Source: Rhizobium herbae (lineage in GTDB: Bacteria; Pseudomonadota; Alphaproteobacteria; Rhizobiales; Rhizobiaceae). Taken from it: a DNA stretch of 64,000 nucleotides. The stretch's first letter is position 1. Each line of letters opens with the position of its first letter. The notes beneath the pieces are model-generated. The model saw only the letters and a program-made list of their open reading frames with translations, searched no databases and was not told the origin of the DNA. A program made the translations under genes and the position numbers. The stretch covers positions 186,001 to 250,000 of the forward strand of contig NZ_JAEUAO010000006.1 in the NCBI RefSeq assembly GCF_019511375.1, in the 5' to 3' direction. Below, one piece after another: positions 26,852 through 35,355 of the stretch.

Positions 26852-28222
26852 ATGTCCAAAGAAGCGACTACCCTGCCCAAGGGCTTCCGTGGCGACATGC
26901 CAAATGGCTTCAACCCTCAGGACACGTCTCATCTCACAAGTGAAGATCGGGCGCATGTAGCCAGGCGGCAAAGGCTGCTCGGGCCAGCTTATCGGCTCTT
27001 CTACAAGTCACCGGTTGAGATCTCCCGTGGTAAGGGCGTGTTCCTCTATGACAAGCACGGAAACGAATATCTCGATGCCTACAACAACGTGGTGTCCCTG
27101 GGTCACTCTCATCCGCGTGTCGTCGAGGCGATCCAGAAGCAGCTCGAGGTACTCTGTACCCACACGCGTTACATGCAGGAGCCACTGCTGGACTATGCCG
27201 AAGCCCTGATCAATACGTTTGGTGGCGAACTCGGTCGAACCGGATGCGCGATGTTCACATGCACGGGCTCGGAAGCCAACGATCTCGCTTTGCGTATCGC
27301 GCGTTACCACACGCGCAGGACCGGCGTCATCGTCACGGCCGAAGCCTATCACGGCAACAGCGGCGCGGTGGCGGCAATCTCGCCGTCGCTCGGCAAGAAG
27401 TCGGCCCTTGATCCCTATCTTCGCACGGTCGCCGCGCCGGATTCCTATCGCCTCCCCGTCGAGGAAATCGGCCGGCGGATGGCGGAGGATGTCGCGCGGC
27501 AGATCGCCGACATGGAGCGGCATGGCGGCGGCCTAGCGGCCTTCATCGCCGATTCCGTCTTCTCCTCCGATGGTCTCTACGTCGACCCGACGGACGTATT
27601 GGCGCCGGTGGCGGAAGTGGTGCGCAAGGCGGGCGGCCTGTTCATTGCCGACGAGGTTCAATCCGGATTCGGGCGAACCGGCACCCATCTTTGGGGTCAC
27701 TCCCGACACAAGGTCGATCCGGATATCGTCACTATGGGCAAGCCCATGGGCAACGGCTATCCCGTTGCCGGCGTCGTCCTGCGGCCCGAGCTCGTCGCCG
27801 AGTTCGGATCCAGCATGCGCTACTTCAACACGTTTGGGGGCAACTCCGTCGCTATCGCCGCTGCAAGAGCGGTGCTCGACACGATCCTCGAAGAAGGCCT
27901 GCTGGAGAATGCCGTCAAGGTCGGCGGCGAAATCCTCAACGGCCTCCGGAACCTACAGAAACAATATGAATTCGTCGGCGATGTTCGCGGGGCCGGCCTC
28001 TATTTCGCCGTCGAACTCGTCAAGGATCGGGACCGGAAGACGCCGGACATGGACCGCGCGCTTGCAGCCGTCAATGCCTTGCGCGACCGGCGTATCCTCA
28101 TTTCCGCCACGGGAGCGGACGCGCACATCCTGAAGATCAGGCCCCCGCTGATCTTCACATCGGCCAACGCGGCGCGTCTGCTCGAGGGTGTCGACGAGGC
28201 GCTTCGGTCCGTGCAGATCTAG
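26852..28222 (+). CDS. Class III PLP enzyme, phospho-lyase/aminotransferase type (left module)
   Basis: 456 aa. Fold-type I PLP motifs: CTGSEANDLALRIAR for phosphate binding, LFIADEVQSGFGRTG with the cofactor Asp, and the Schiff-base Lys in VTMGKPMGNGYPVAG. MGKPMGNGYP is typical of the AGXT2L group, which includes ethanolamine-phosphate and phosphohydroxylysine phospho-lyases rather than ordinary transaminases. It follows the kinase in one operon, supporting a phosphorylate-then-eliminate route giving an aldehyde, phosphate and ammonia. A homologue with the same neighbours starts at 63510. Confidence 0.8.
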   Translation: MSKEATTLPKGFRGDMPNGFNPQDTSHLTSEDRAHVARRQRLLGPAYRLFYKSPVEISRGKGVFLYDKHGNEYLDAYNNVVSLGHSHPRVVEAIQKQLEVLCTHTRYMQEPLLDYAEALINTFGGELGRTGCAMFTCTGSEANDLALRIARYHTRRTGVIVTAEAYHGNSGAVAAISPSLGKKSALDPYLRTVAAPDSYRLPVEEIGRRMAEDVARQIADMERHGGGLAAFIADSVFSSDGLYVDPTDVLAPVAEVVRKAGGLFIADEVQSGFGRTGTHLWGHSRHKVDPDIVTMGKPMGNGYPVAGVVLRPELVAEFGSSMRYFNTFGGNSVAIAAARAVLDTILEEGLLENAVKVGGEILNGLRNLQKQYEFVGDVRGAGLYFAVELVKDRDRKTPDMDRALAAVNALRDRRILISATGADAHILKIRPPLIFTSANAARLLEGVDEALRSVQI

Positions 28223-28326
28223 GAACCCGCCCCCGTGCAGCCGGGCGGCACATATCATCTGCCTTGCCCTGCGCCGCCGCATATGGCGTAGGTATACGAA
28301 CAAACTCAACGAGCAGAGCCATAGCC

Positions 28327-29010
28327 ATGCCGCCGCTGCCCACCAAGCATCAAGCCGAAGATCTTGAGATGAATGTCGAGCCCTTGCCCGCTAGCGCGGT
28401 GGAAACCCTGACACACGCCTTGCGACGACGCGTCTTGTCGGGGGATTTCCGACCGGGCGAGTTCCTCCGCGACGTGAAGATGTGCGAAGAGCATTCGACC
28501 TCGAGGCACACATTCCGTACAGCAGCCCAGGTGCTCGTCACCCAGGGCCTGCTGCGTCAGATACCGAACCGAGGCTTTGTGGTGCCCGAATTCGGACCAG
28601 ACGATATTGTCGATATCACACGCGTGCGCGGCGCCATCGAGGGCGAGGCCATTCGTCTGATCGTGCTGACCGGCGTCATCCCATCTCAGGCGCTGGAGGC
28701 GGTCGACGTTATGCACAGGTCGACGCTATCCTCCGACAGATCCCTGCTGGTTGCTGCGGACCGCGACTTCCATCGTGCGATCATCGCCGCCAGCGGCAGC
28801 GCTCGGCTGAAGCGGACCTATTCAGATCTCGAGGGCGAGATCGAACTCCTCCTGGCACAGCGGCAGGATTTCTACGCCACCGCCGAAGAGATGGCGGAAG
28901 AACACGAGCGGCTCATCGACAGCTTGAGAAGCCGCCACTACGATACGGCGCGCGATGCCTTCCAGGAGCATTGGGAAGATCTCCAGATCAAGTTGCTCGA
29001 TCAACGCTGA
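28327..29010 (+). CDS. GntR-family regulator, FCD domain
   Basis: 227 aa from the ATG at 28327; a Met at 28369 is an alternative. The winged HTH is LTHALRRRVLSGDFRPGEFL then TSRHTFRTAAQVLVTQGLL and NRGFVVPEF. The C-terminal all-helical FCD ligand domain has the metal-binding pattern DRDFHRAII and EEHERLIDSL. It is the best candidate to bind the two TTGTnnnACAA boxes upstream of the kinase operon, 100 nt after which it is encoded. Expected to be a substrate-relieved repressor. Confidence 0.85.
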   Translation: MPPLPTKHQAEDLEMNVEPLPASAVETLTHALRRRVLSGDFRPGEFLRDVKMCEEHSTSRHTFRTAAQVLVTQGLLRQIPNRGFVVPEFGPDDIVDITRVRGAIEGEAIRLIVLTGVIPSQALEAVDVMHRSTLSSDRSLLVAADRDFHRAIIAASGSARLKRTYSDLEGEIELLLAQRQDFYATAEEMAEEHERLIDSLRSRHYDTARDAFQEHWEDLQIKLLDQR

Positions 29011-29355
29011 GCAACGCTCTGTGCGGACCGCTCGGGAAGGATACTCTCTCAGGCGGCGCTGAGGTTGCCGGTGCAGCGGGTTCGACGCGGAGCAAGCACC
29101 ATCTCGGATGCTTTCTCTCCGGCTCCGCCAGAGCTGCTTCATCGGCGGGTTCGCGGCGCCGACGCTAACCGTATGGCGCCGAAGACGCTGTTGCGGCCCC
29201 TGCAAGCAAGCTTGACCCAAGAACGCTATTGAGAAGTTTGATGCGTTCCATCGCAGCCCCGACGGCGTTGGGCTCGCTGCGTCGGCGTCACCCGCATCAT
29301 GCGCTACGCTTTCAGGTTGGCCCAATCCCGACGGCAGGCACTTCAGACTTTCACG
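29011..29355. other. Intergenic region with no recognised feature
   Basis: This 345-nt stretch lies between the ends of the convergent GntR and GNAT genes. No open frame with a believable start, no known family and no strong stem-loop was found. It may be decayed coding DNA. Confidence 0.5.
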
Positions 29356-30204
29356 TCAGCCAATAGCTTGGCTCGCAAGGCAGAAAGTTTGAACGGCCGG
29401 TGTTTCAGATTGGCCCGCGGCGCCGCGGACCATCGCAATGACGGTGCCCTCCCGACGCAGCCCCCAGTCTTCGAGCGGTGACGAAAGGCCGGTCTGTTCG
29501 GGGATATCGACGCGCACGATGCGACCTTCCTTGCTGGAGAGGATGAAGGCAAGCAGGTCCCTCGCCTGTTCCGAGTTTTCCGCAACAACAGGCCCGACGA
29601 CTTGACCCTTTCCGAACAACCGCGTTGCCGCAAATGCGACGATATGATCACCTTTCCGGATGGCGGCGAAACTCCCCTCCTTCGCCAGGGCATTGTATAG
29701 CGCGTCGCGGTCGGCCCCGAATGCCGTACGGTCGAGCGCTTTGACTGCCGGCAGCGCGTCAGGCCCGATCCACTCAACATTCTCAGGAGCACCGGCCTTA
29801 CCGGCAATGCCTTGATGACGGAAGATTTGGTGGGTCGCGACAAATCCCAGTTTTTCATAAAGAGGCAAGCCGTCATTCGTCGCCGTCAATCGGCATTCAC
29901 GCTCACCAGCAAGTCCCAACACGGCGGTGGTCAATTTTCTTCCCAATCCCCGGCCACGCTGGCTTTCGTCGACAATAATCATGTTAATGGCTGAGCAAGT
30001 GTCGCCGAAGGGAGTCATGAGTGCGGTACCCACAACCCGGTCGCCGGTGAGCGCAACGCGACCTTCGCTCAGAGACCGTATCATCTCCCAGTCTTCCCTC
30101 CTGTGCGCCCAACCCGCAGCACGCGACAGCGCGAGGGCGCCGCGCACATGATGCGCCTCGAAAGGCGCAAGAACGATTGATTCCGTTTGCATGAGTTCAT
30201 CCAT
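29356..30204 (-). CDS. Tandem-GNAT N-acetyltransferase (copy A)
   Basis: 282 aa. The first GNAT domain has the acetyl-CoA loop region MIIVDESQRGRGLGRKLTTA (Q/R-x-x-G-x-G/A) and PLYEKLGFV; the second, C-terminal half has VGPVVAENSEQARDLLAFI and lies in the GNAT-like fold of YitH/HolE-type proteins. The start at 30204 was chosen over 30192 and 30222 with little ribosome-site support. Two homologues of the same length and layout sit at 49335 and 60259. It likely acetylates an amino group of a pathway intermediate. A cupin and an aldehyde dehydrogenase are encoded upstream on the same strand. Confidence 0.8.
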   Translation of the reverse strand: MDELMQTESIVLAPFEAHHVRGALALSRAAGWAHRREDWEMIRSLSEGRVALTGDRVVGTALMTPFGDTCSAINMIIVDESQRGRGLGRKLTTAVLGLAGERECRLTATNDGLPLYEKLGFVATHQIFRHQGIAGKAGAPENVEWIGPDALPAVKALDRTAFGADRDALYNALAKEGSFAAIRKGDHIVAFAATRLFGKGQVVGPVVAENSEQARDLLAFILSSKEGRIVRVDIPEQTGLSSPLEDWGLRREGTVIAMVRGAAGQSETPAVQTFCLASQAIG

Positions 30205-30307
30205 TCGTGGTCTCTGGCTCATCAGTGATAAGAACAATGGGTCTATGAAGCCGCGGCTAAGGATCGAGTTTCCCGACCGTACCGGACGAGACGGACACAC
30301 AAGACGA

Positions 30308-30340
30308 GCAATGGGGGGCGGAAAACCCGCCCCCCATTGC
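30308..30340 (-). terminator. Perfect 14-bp GC-rich stem-loop after cupin A
   Basis: GCAATGGGGGGCGG and its exact inverse with a 5-nt loop, 61 nt beyond the cupin stop on the minus strand and before the acetyltransferase. The minus-strand continuation TCGTCTTGTGTGTCC is only moderately T-rich. A terminator or processing hairpin separating cupin/ALDH from the acetyltransferase is likely. Confidence 0.6.
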
Positions 30341-30400
30341 AAGAGGCGCCGAGCGAAACGGCTTGCCTGCCGCGTAAAACGGCATCGTTTGCCTGAACGA

Positions 30401-30754
30401 TCAGGTAACGGTGACGAAGATCTTCCGCACCGTCTCGATCGTCTTCCAAACTCCGACATAGCCCGGCTTCATCACGAAGCTGTCGCCCGCGCTATAAATG
30501 ACCGGGTCCTTGCCCTTCTCTGTCAACTCGATCACACCGTGCACAAGATGGCAAAATTCAAATGTTTCGCCCTTGATGGAGTGCGTTTCACCGGGCGTCG
30601 CCTCGAAAACACCGGTATTGACCTTGCCATCCTTGGCGGTGTCCTGGAGCCAGGTCCTGAAGGCGGGGCTGCCCGCAATGAGGCGCTCCGGCTCGGCAGC
30701 TCTATGCTTCGGCTCGAAGGATGGATTCGGGTCGATGGTTTTCAGTAGGGACAT
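30401..30754 (-). CDS. Small cupin, DUF861/EutQ-like (copy A)
   Basis: 117 aa, a single cupin barrel. The core is SIKGETFEFCHLVHGVIELT followed by AGDSFVMKPGYVGVWKTIE, the two cupin motifs with a Glu/His pair but fewer His than metal-rich cupins. Copies of exactly 117 aa occur at 38839 and 54630. All three lie beside amine or aldehyde oxidising enzymes. Such cupins often accompany amine-oxidase-type operons, but their reaction is unknown; isomerase, hydrolase or chaperone roles are all possible. Confidence 0.8.
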   Translation of the reverse strand: MSLLKTIDPNPSFEPKHRAAEPERLIAGSPAFRTWLQDTAKDGKVNTGVFEATPGETHSIKGETFEFCHLVHGVIELTEKGKDPVIYSAGDSFVMKPGYVGVWKTIETVRKIFVTVT

Positions 30755-30862
30755 TCATCTCTCCTATTCTTGCTGCAGTCACCCGCGTCGTTGTTCCGTG
30801 TTTCGAGCCTGCGTGACGTCGGCACATGATCGCCGACTGGCAACCGCGTTGCTCGAGACAAC

Positions 30863-32368
30863 CTACCAAGTGACGGCGATGTACTTCGTTTCGAGATATT
30901 CGAGCATGCCGTGATGGCTGCCTTCGCGCCCGAGGCCGCTCTGCTTCATGCCGCCGAACGGCGCCGCAGCGTCGGAAACCACACCGCGGTTAATTCCGAC
31001 CATGCCACTTTCCAGCCTGCCGGCGACTGCAAGCACACGCTTGAGGTCTCGGCTGAAGATATAGGATACCAGCCCGTATTCGGTGTCGTTGGCCAGATCG
31101 ACGACCTCGTCCTCGGTATCAAACACAATCACTGGCGCAACCGGACCGAAGATTTCTTCGCGAAGTATCTCGGCGTCCGGAGAGACATTGGCGAGAACGG
31201 TTGGCAAATAATAGAAACCCTCGCCGCTCAGCCTGCTACCGCCTGTCACCAGCCGGGCTCCCTTGGAGATCGCGTCGTCTACCAAGCGCTCCACCTTGGT
31301 GACCGCTGCATCGGTGATCAGTGGGCCAAGCTGCGTATCCGGTGTCAGTCCTGGCCCGACGTTGAGCGCTGCCATCTCCTCGGCGAAGCGCCGAATGAAG
31401 TCAGCATAAATTCCCCTTTGAACGTAGAAGCGGTTTGCGGCCGTACAAGCCTCACCGCCGTTGCGCATCTTTGCAACCATTGCGCCGGTTACCGCCGTTT
31501 CCAGGTCGGCATCGTCGAATACGATGAAAGGCGCGTTGCCGCCCAATTCCATTGAGCAACTGACGACCTGGTCCGCGGCCTCGCGCAGCAGGATCCTCCC
31601 AACGCCGGTTGAGCCGGTGAACGACAGCTTCCGCACTCGCTTGTCATGCAGCATTGCACTGACCACAGGACCGGCTTTTTTCGTGGGAACGATGTTGACC
31701 ACGCCGGCGGGAACACCTGCCTGCCGCATCAGTTCTCCAATCGCGAGCGCTGTCAGAGGCGTCTCGGCTGCGGGCTTCAGGATGCAGGTGCAGCCTGCAG
31801 CCAGTGCCGGACCAATTTTTCGGGTCGCCATTGCTGCCGGGAAATTCCACGGCGTTACCAATACGGCGATACCAATCGGCTCATGGTTCACAATGATCTG
31901 GTTTGCGCCCGAAGGTGATGGTCCAAATTCACCTGGAGCCCTCACAGCTTCCTCGGCATACCAGCGGAAAAACTCGGCCGCGTAGGCGACTTCCGATCTC
32001 GCATCGGGAAGCGCCTTGCCATTTTCCACTGTGATCAGTTGCGCCAGCCACTCGGCTTGTTCGAGAAGTAGGTGAAAACACTTCATCAGGACATCCGAGC
32101 GCCGCCGCGGCGAGGTTCCCTTCCAGGCCGCGGCTGCTTTTTCAGCCGCGTCGACGGCGGCCATCGCGTCCTGGATGTCGCCGTCACAAACTGTGGCGAT
32201 TGCTTCCGCAGTCGAAGGATCGATCACCTCGAAAGTCTGACCACTCTTTGCGGAAACCCATTCGCCGCCAATGAAGAGTTGTGTCGGAGCGTTGCATGCC
32301 ACAGCAGCCGCCTGCGAAGGCGCATGGCTTGTTTCAAGTGTCGGAGTTGCTTTCACGGTCACCACCAT
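30863..32368 (-). CDS. NAD(P)-dependent aldehyde dehydrogenase, succinate-semialdehyde-like (A)
   Basis: 501 aa. The ALDH signatures are present: VTPWNFPAAMATRK, SFTGSTGVGR, the general-base Glu in MELGGNAPFIVF, and the nucleophile Cys in RNGGEACTAANRF. The C-terminus FGGMKQSGLGREGS and LEYLETKYIAVTW matches GabD-type semialdehyde dehydrogenases. A 25-residue low-complexity N-terminal extension precedes the usual start of the fold. It would oxidise an aldehyde made by transamination, amine oxidation or the phospho-lyase route. Cupin A lies 108 nt downstream on the same strand. Confidence 0.87.
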   Translation of the reverse strand: MVVTVKATPTLETSHAPSQAAAVACNAPTQLFIGGEWVSAKSGQTFEVIDPSTAEAIATVCDGDIQDAMAAVDAAEKAAAAWKGTSPRRRSDVLMKCFHLLLEQAEWLAQLITVENGKALPDARSEVAYAAEFFRWYAEEAVRAPGEFGPSPSGANQIIVNHEPIGIAVLVTPWNFPAAMATRKIGPALAAGCTCILKPAAETPLTALAIGELMRQAGVPAGVVNIVPTKKAGPVVSAMLHDKRVRKLSFTGSTGVGRILLREAADQVVSCSMELGGNAPFIVFDDADLETAVTGAMVAKMRNGGEACTAANRFYVQRGIYADFIRRFAEEMAALNVGPGLTPDTQLGPLITDAAVTKVERLVDDAISKGARLVTGGSRLSGEGFYYLPTVLANVSPDAEILREEIFGPVAPVIVFDTEDEVVDLANDTEYGLVSYIFSRDLKRVLAVAGRLESGMVGINRGVVSDAAAPFGGMKQSGLGREGSHHGMLEYLETKYIAVTW

Positions 32369-32783
32369 TCGCTACCAATCAGGATCGTTATGCGATCAAT
32401 ATAGAATTGGTTTAGCCATTGGTGTCAATATAGATCAAATTGGTCTCGCGATTATTTTCGATATTCTGAAACCGCGGTGCGGCTGCGATGAAGAAAAACA
32501 GCTCGAAGCGCCCGGCGTTCTCTGCCCTGTCTAACGGGAGAACGCCTGCGAAAAGGGGCTCTCTCGGTCGACGCGAATGATCGTCAGGCGGCGCGCTCGT
32601 ACGCCACTTGATGAGCCGCTTCTCGGCCTCAAACGCCATGACGCAGATCGGTGGGCAAGGTCGAGGTCCGCTGCGCAGGACCCGTTCAATCGTTCTAGAT
32701 TCAGAAGAGGCCCGCTTCTTTCGTAGGATGAAGTAGCCGTGGAACGACCGCGCACGTTGCCCTGTTCAACTCGCCGGGAGTCT
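32369..32783. other. Intergenic region with no recognised feature
   Basis: This 415-nt gap between the ALDH start and the ltaE stop has no frame resembling a known family. A 31-codon frame beginning at 32488 lacks a clear ribosome site. The AT-rich DNA at 32390-32460 is a reasonable place for the ALDH promoter. Confidence 0.4.
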
Positions 32784-33818
32784 TCATCTCCGACTTTCAG
32801 TGACCTCGCGCACCGCTGCGATAACCTCGTCAACGGCGGCACGATCGACGTCGAGATGGGTGACCCAGCGCATTCGCCCACCTGGCCAAAAACTAGCCGC
32901 AATGCCGCGCTCACGCAGCTCATCGGATAGCCGGGTCGCCAGCTCGGGCGCGAGCTCAACAAAAACCATGTTGGACTGCGGCGGTTTAACCGTCAGCCCT
33001 GTGATTTCCGAGAATCCATCAGCGAGAGCCTTGGCGTTGGCATGATCCTCAGCCAGACGTTGGACATGATGATCGAGGGCGTACAGCCCCGCCGCCGCAA
33101 CCATTCCCGCCTGCCGCATCCCTCCGCCCAGCATCTTGCGCCAACGGCGTGCCCGCCCGATCAACGTGACGTCCCCGACCAGCACTGATCCGAGCGGCGT
33201 CCCGAGCCCCTTTGAGAGGCACACCGACACGCTATCGAAGCCCTCAGCCAGACAAGCGACATCTACGCCGAGCGCCGCGGCCGCGTTGAATATCCGCGCA
33301 CCATCAAGATGAGTGGCGAGCTTCCGATCCCGTGCAAACTCGACAACCTCGTCCAGATGACCGCGCGGCAGTACCCGCCCGACGAACGTATTCTCGATTG
33401 TGATAAGTCTAGTGACCGCAAAATGCGGATCGTCCGCCTTGACCGCCGCGTGAAGATCTTCGACGCGGATCGTGCCGTCAGCCCGGACTGGCAAGGGCTG
33501 CGGCTGGACCGATCCGAGCACGGCGGCGCCTCCAGCTTCCCACAGATAGGCATGGGCCTCATTCCCACAGAGGTATTCCTCTCCGCGCTGGCAATGGCTC
33601 ATGATCGCGGCCAGATTGGCCATGGTACCGGTCGGCAGTAGCAGTCCCGTCTCTTTGCCGAACAGTTCGGCGACGCGCGTCTCGAGCGCCTTAACCGTGA
33701 AATCATCCCCCAACACATCGTCGCCCACCTCGGCGGCTGCCATCGCCGCGCGCATTTCCGCAGTTGGGCGGGTAACCGTATCGGAGCGAAAGTCGAGGCG
33801 AATAGCATTGGCTTGCAT
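32784..33818 (-). CDS. ltaE: Low-specificity L-threonine aldolase
   Basis: 344 aa. The opening IRLDFRSDTVTRPTAEMRAAM and GDDVLGDDFTVKALE is the hallmark of LtaE/GLY1 enzymes. The PLP Lys is in VSVCLSKGLGTPLGS, with THLDGARIFNAAAALG before it. It cleaves beta-hydroxy-alpha-amino acids such as threonine to glycine and an aldehyde. It diverges from a LysR gene, and matching GGTGATAG palindromes lie near each start. In a region rich in dehydratase/imine-reductase pairs it may serve a hydroxy-amino acid other than threonine. Confidence 0.88.
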   Translation of the reverse strand: MQANAIRLDFRSDTVTRPTAEMRAAMAAAEVGDDVLGDDFTVKALETRVAELFGKETGLLLPTGTMANLAAIMSHCQRGEEYLCGNEAHAYLWEAGGAAVLGSVQPQPLPVRADGTIRVEDLHAAVKADDPHFAVTRLITIENTFVGRVLPRGHLDEVVEFARDRKLATHLDGARIFNAAAALGVDVACLAEGFDSVSVCLSKGLGTPLGSVLVGDVTLIGRARRWRKMLGGGMRQAGMVAAAGLYALDHHVQRLAEDHANAKALADGFSEITGLTVKPPQSNMVFVELAPELATRLSDELRERGIAASFWPGGRMRWVTHLDVDRAAVDEVIAAVREVTESRR

Positions 33819-33901
33819 GATCGAGACCCTATTGGTTTGGCTGCATCGGTCATACTAACGAAAGGATCGGCTTGGACTATCGATATAAACTGACGGAATA
33901 T

Positions 33902-33918
33902 GGTGATAGACGATCACC
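33902..33918. promoter_or_regulatory. GGTGATAGACGATCACC palindrome upstream of ltaE
   Basis: A 6-bp-arm dyad (GGTGAT/ATCACC) 84 nt upstream of the ltaE start. The same GGTGATAG...TCACCAAT layout recurs at 34230-34246 by the divergent LysR gene. A LysR-type operator is the likely meaning. No gene was recognised in the rest of 33819-34247. Confidence 0.6.
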
Positions 33919-34229
33919 AATCATGCGATATAGCCTCGTCGAGTCAACGCGCCAGATCAATTTGGCGTTGCAACTACCTTTAACCCACCACCTGCAACAT
34001 CGATCTTTGGCTCGATCTTTCGCAGCCTGTCTGGAACCGAGGCAGCGTATGTGACGTTACAGGGCGGCAGCCGCTTCCCACAGCACACGGCTGCCGTCTT
34101 CGATGGAGACAACATCCGCGACGTTGCCGTCCTGTCCTACTCTGCAGATTCGAGGAGCCGCGCTTCAGAAACCGTTCGCCTCGACCGATCCTCCGTAACG
34201 ATCGAAATCGATATGCTTTTAAACATACC

Positions 34230-34246
34230 GGTGATAGTTTGTCACC
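34230..34246. promoter_or_regulatory. GGTGATAGTTTGTCACC palindrome at the lysR start
   Basis: Dyad GGTGA/TCACC ending one base before the LysR ATG, sharing GGTGATAG and TCACCAAT with the site at 33902. It takes the place where a ribosome site should be, so bound regulator would block its own gene directly. Confidence 0.6.
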
Positions 34247-34247
34247 A

Positions 34248-35132
34248 ATGAAGCGGTCGGACATTCCATCCCTCGATGATCTGCGTGCCTTTGAGGTCGT
34301 TGCGCGCCTGGGTTCCGTGCGTGCGGCCGCGGCTGAGTTAAATTTGACGCACGGTGCTGTCAGCCGGCGCGTTTCCAAACTTTCCGAACACCTCGACATT
34401 CGTTTGCTGGAAGTTGATGGGCGTGGCCTAAGGCTGACGGGAGAGGGTTCGCGGCTCGCGCAGGCGACGACAGACGCTTTGTCGCTCGTTTCAGCGGCGC
34501 TGGAGGATATCCGCAAAGTCGACCTGTCACCGCCGATCGTCGTGTCATGCGAACGATCCGTCGCCATGCGATGGCTGATCCCACGCCTCTCGGAATTTCA
34601 GGATCGCCATCCTGAAATCGACTTTCATCTTTCTGTCGGTGGTGGGGGGTTCGATTTCGCGCGCGACCGTATCACCATTGCGATCCGCCGGCTGGATTTC
34701 GCGATCGATGCTAACTGGCAGGTCGAACGGTTGATCGAGGAGGAAGTGGGCCCTGTCATGCACCCCGCCATGACGGATCGGTTTGCTGCCGGCGGTTATG
34801 TCGCGCTTGCTGCAAAGACCCGGCCGGATGGATGGCAGAGGTGGTCCACGGCCCATCCGGACGCGCCAAAGCCGCGCTCGACGCGCTTTCTCGACCATCA
34901 TTTCCTGATGGTGGAGGCCGCAGCCAGCGGTCTTGGTGTGGCCATGTGCCCAAAGATCATTGCCATCGACGATATCCGCAAAGGCCGCCTGACCGCACCA
35001 CTCGGCTTTCACCCTGATGGTTCACATTACGGCGTTATTCGTTCGGCGCTGGCGAAGAGGACGGCTGGAATCGATCAATTCGTGTCTTGGCTCCTCGCCA
35101 CCATCCAAGAAGATTTCTATGCTGCGTCATGA
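34248..35132 (+). CDS. LysR-family regulator, GcvA-like, divergent from ltaE
   Basis: 294 aa from the ATG at 34248. HTH: IPSLDDLRAFEVVARLGSVR, LNLTHGAVSRRVSKLSEHLD, LRLTGEGSRLAQ. The effector domain has the GcvA-type RWLIPRLSEFQDRHPEIDFH opening. No ribosome site is visible, since a palindrome occupies the leader; a TTG nine bases upstream is an alternative start, and a leaderless transcript is possible. Divergence from ltaE and shared operator sequences indicate it controls ltaE and itself. Confidence 0.85.
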   Translation: MKRSDIPSLDDLRAFEVVARLGSVRAAAAELNLTHGAVSRRVSKLSEHLDIRLLEVDGRGLRLTGEGSRLAQATTDALSLVSAALEDIRKVDLSPPIVVSCERSVAMRWLIPRLSEFQDRHPEIDFHLSVGGGGFDFARDRITIAIRRLDFAIDANWQVERLIEEEVGPVMHPAMTDRFAAGGYVALAAKTRPDGWQRWSTAHPDAPKPRSTRFLDHHFLMVEAAASGLGVAMCPKIIAIDDIRKGRLTAPLGFHPDGSHYGVIRSALAKRTAGIDQFVSWLLATIQEDFYAAS

Positions 35133-35355
35133 GAGAAGCGATGGAGATGAGTCGGTTCGCCTGGATTCATCAGAGCTGTCCAGTCCCTCTCCCGTGACGG
35201 CTCCTTCAATTATGCCATCGGGGGCCCAAACTTTCTCAAGGCGATGAGCAGACGTGCTCGTTCGGGTGGACTCTTGGCAGAGTGGCGCATGAGGCGCAGG
35301 AGGCGGACATTCTGAGCTAGCTAGTCTCCAGTGCAGCGTTGAACCCCGATCAGCT

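Noticed and set aside
32488..32580. 31-codon frame beginning MKKNSSKRPAFSALS
   Set aside because: No ribosome site, no family recognised and not placed to act as a leader peptide; too weak to annotate.
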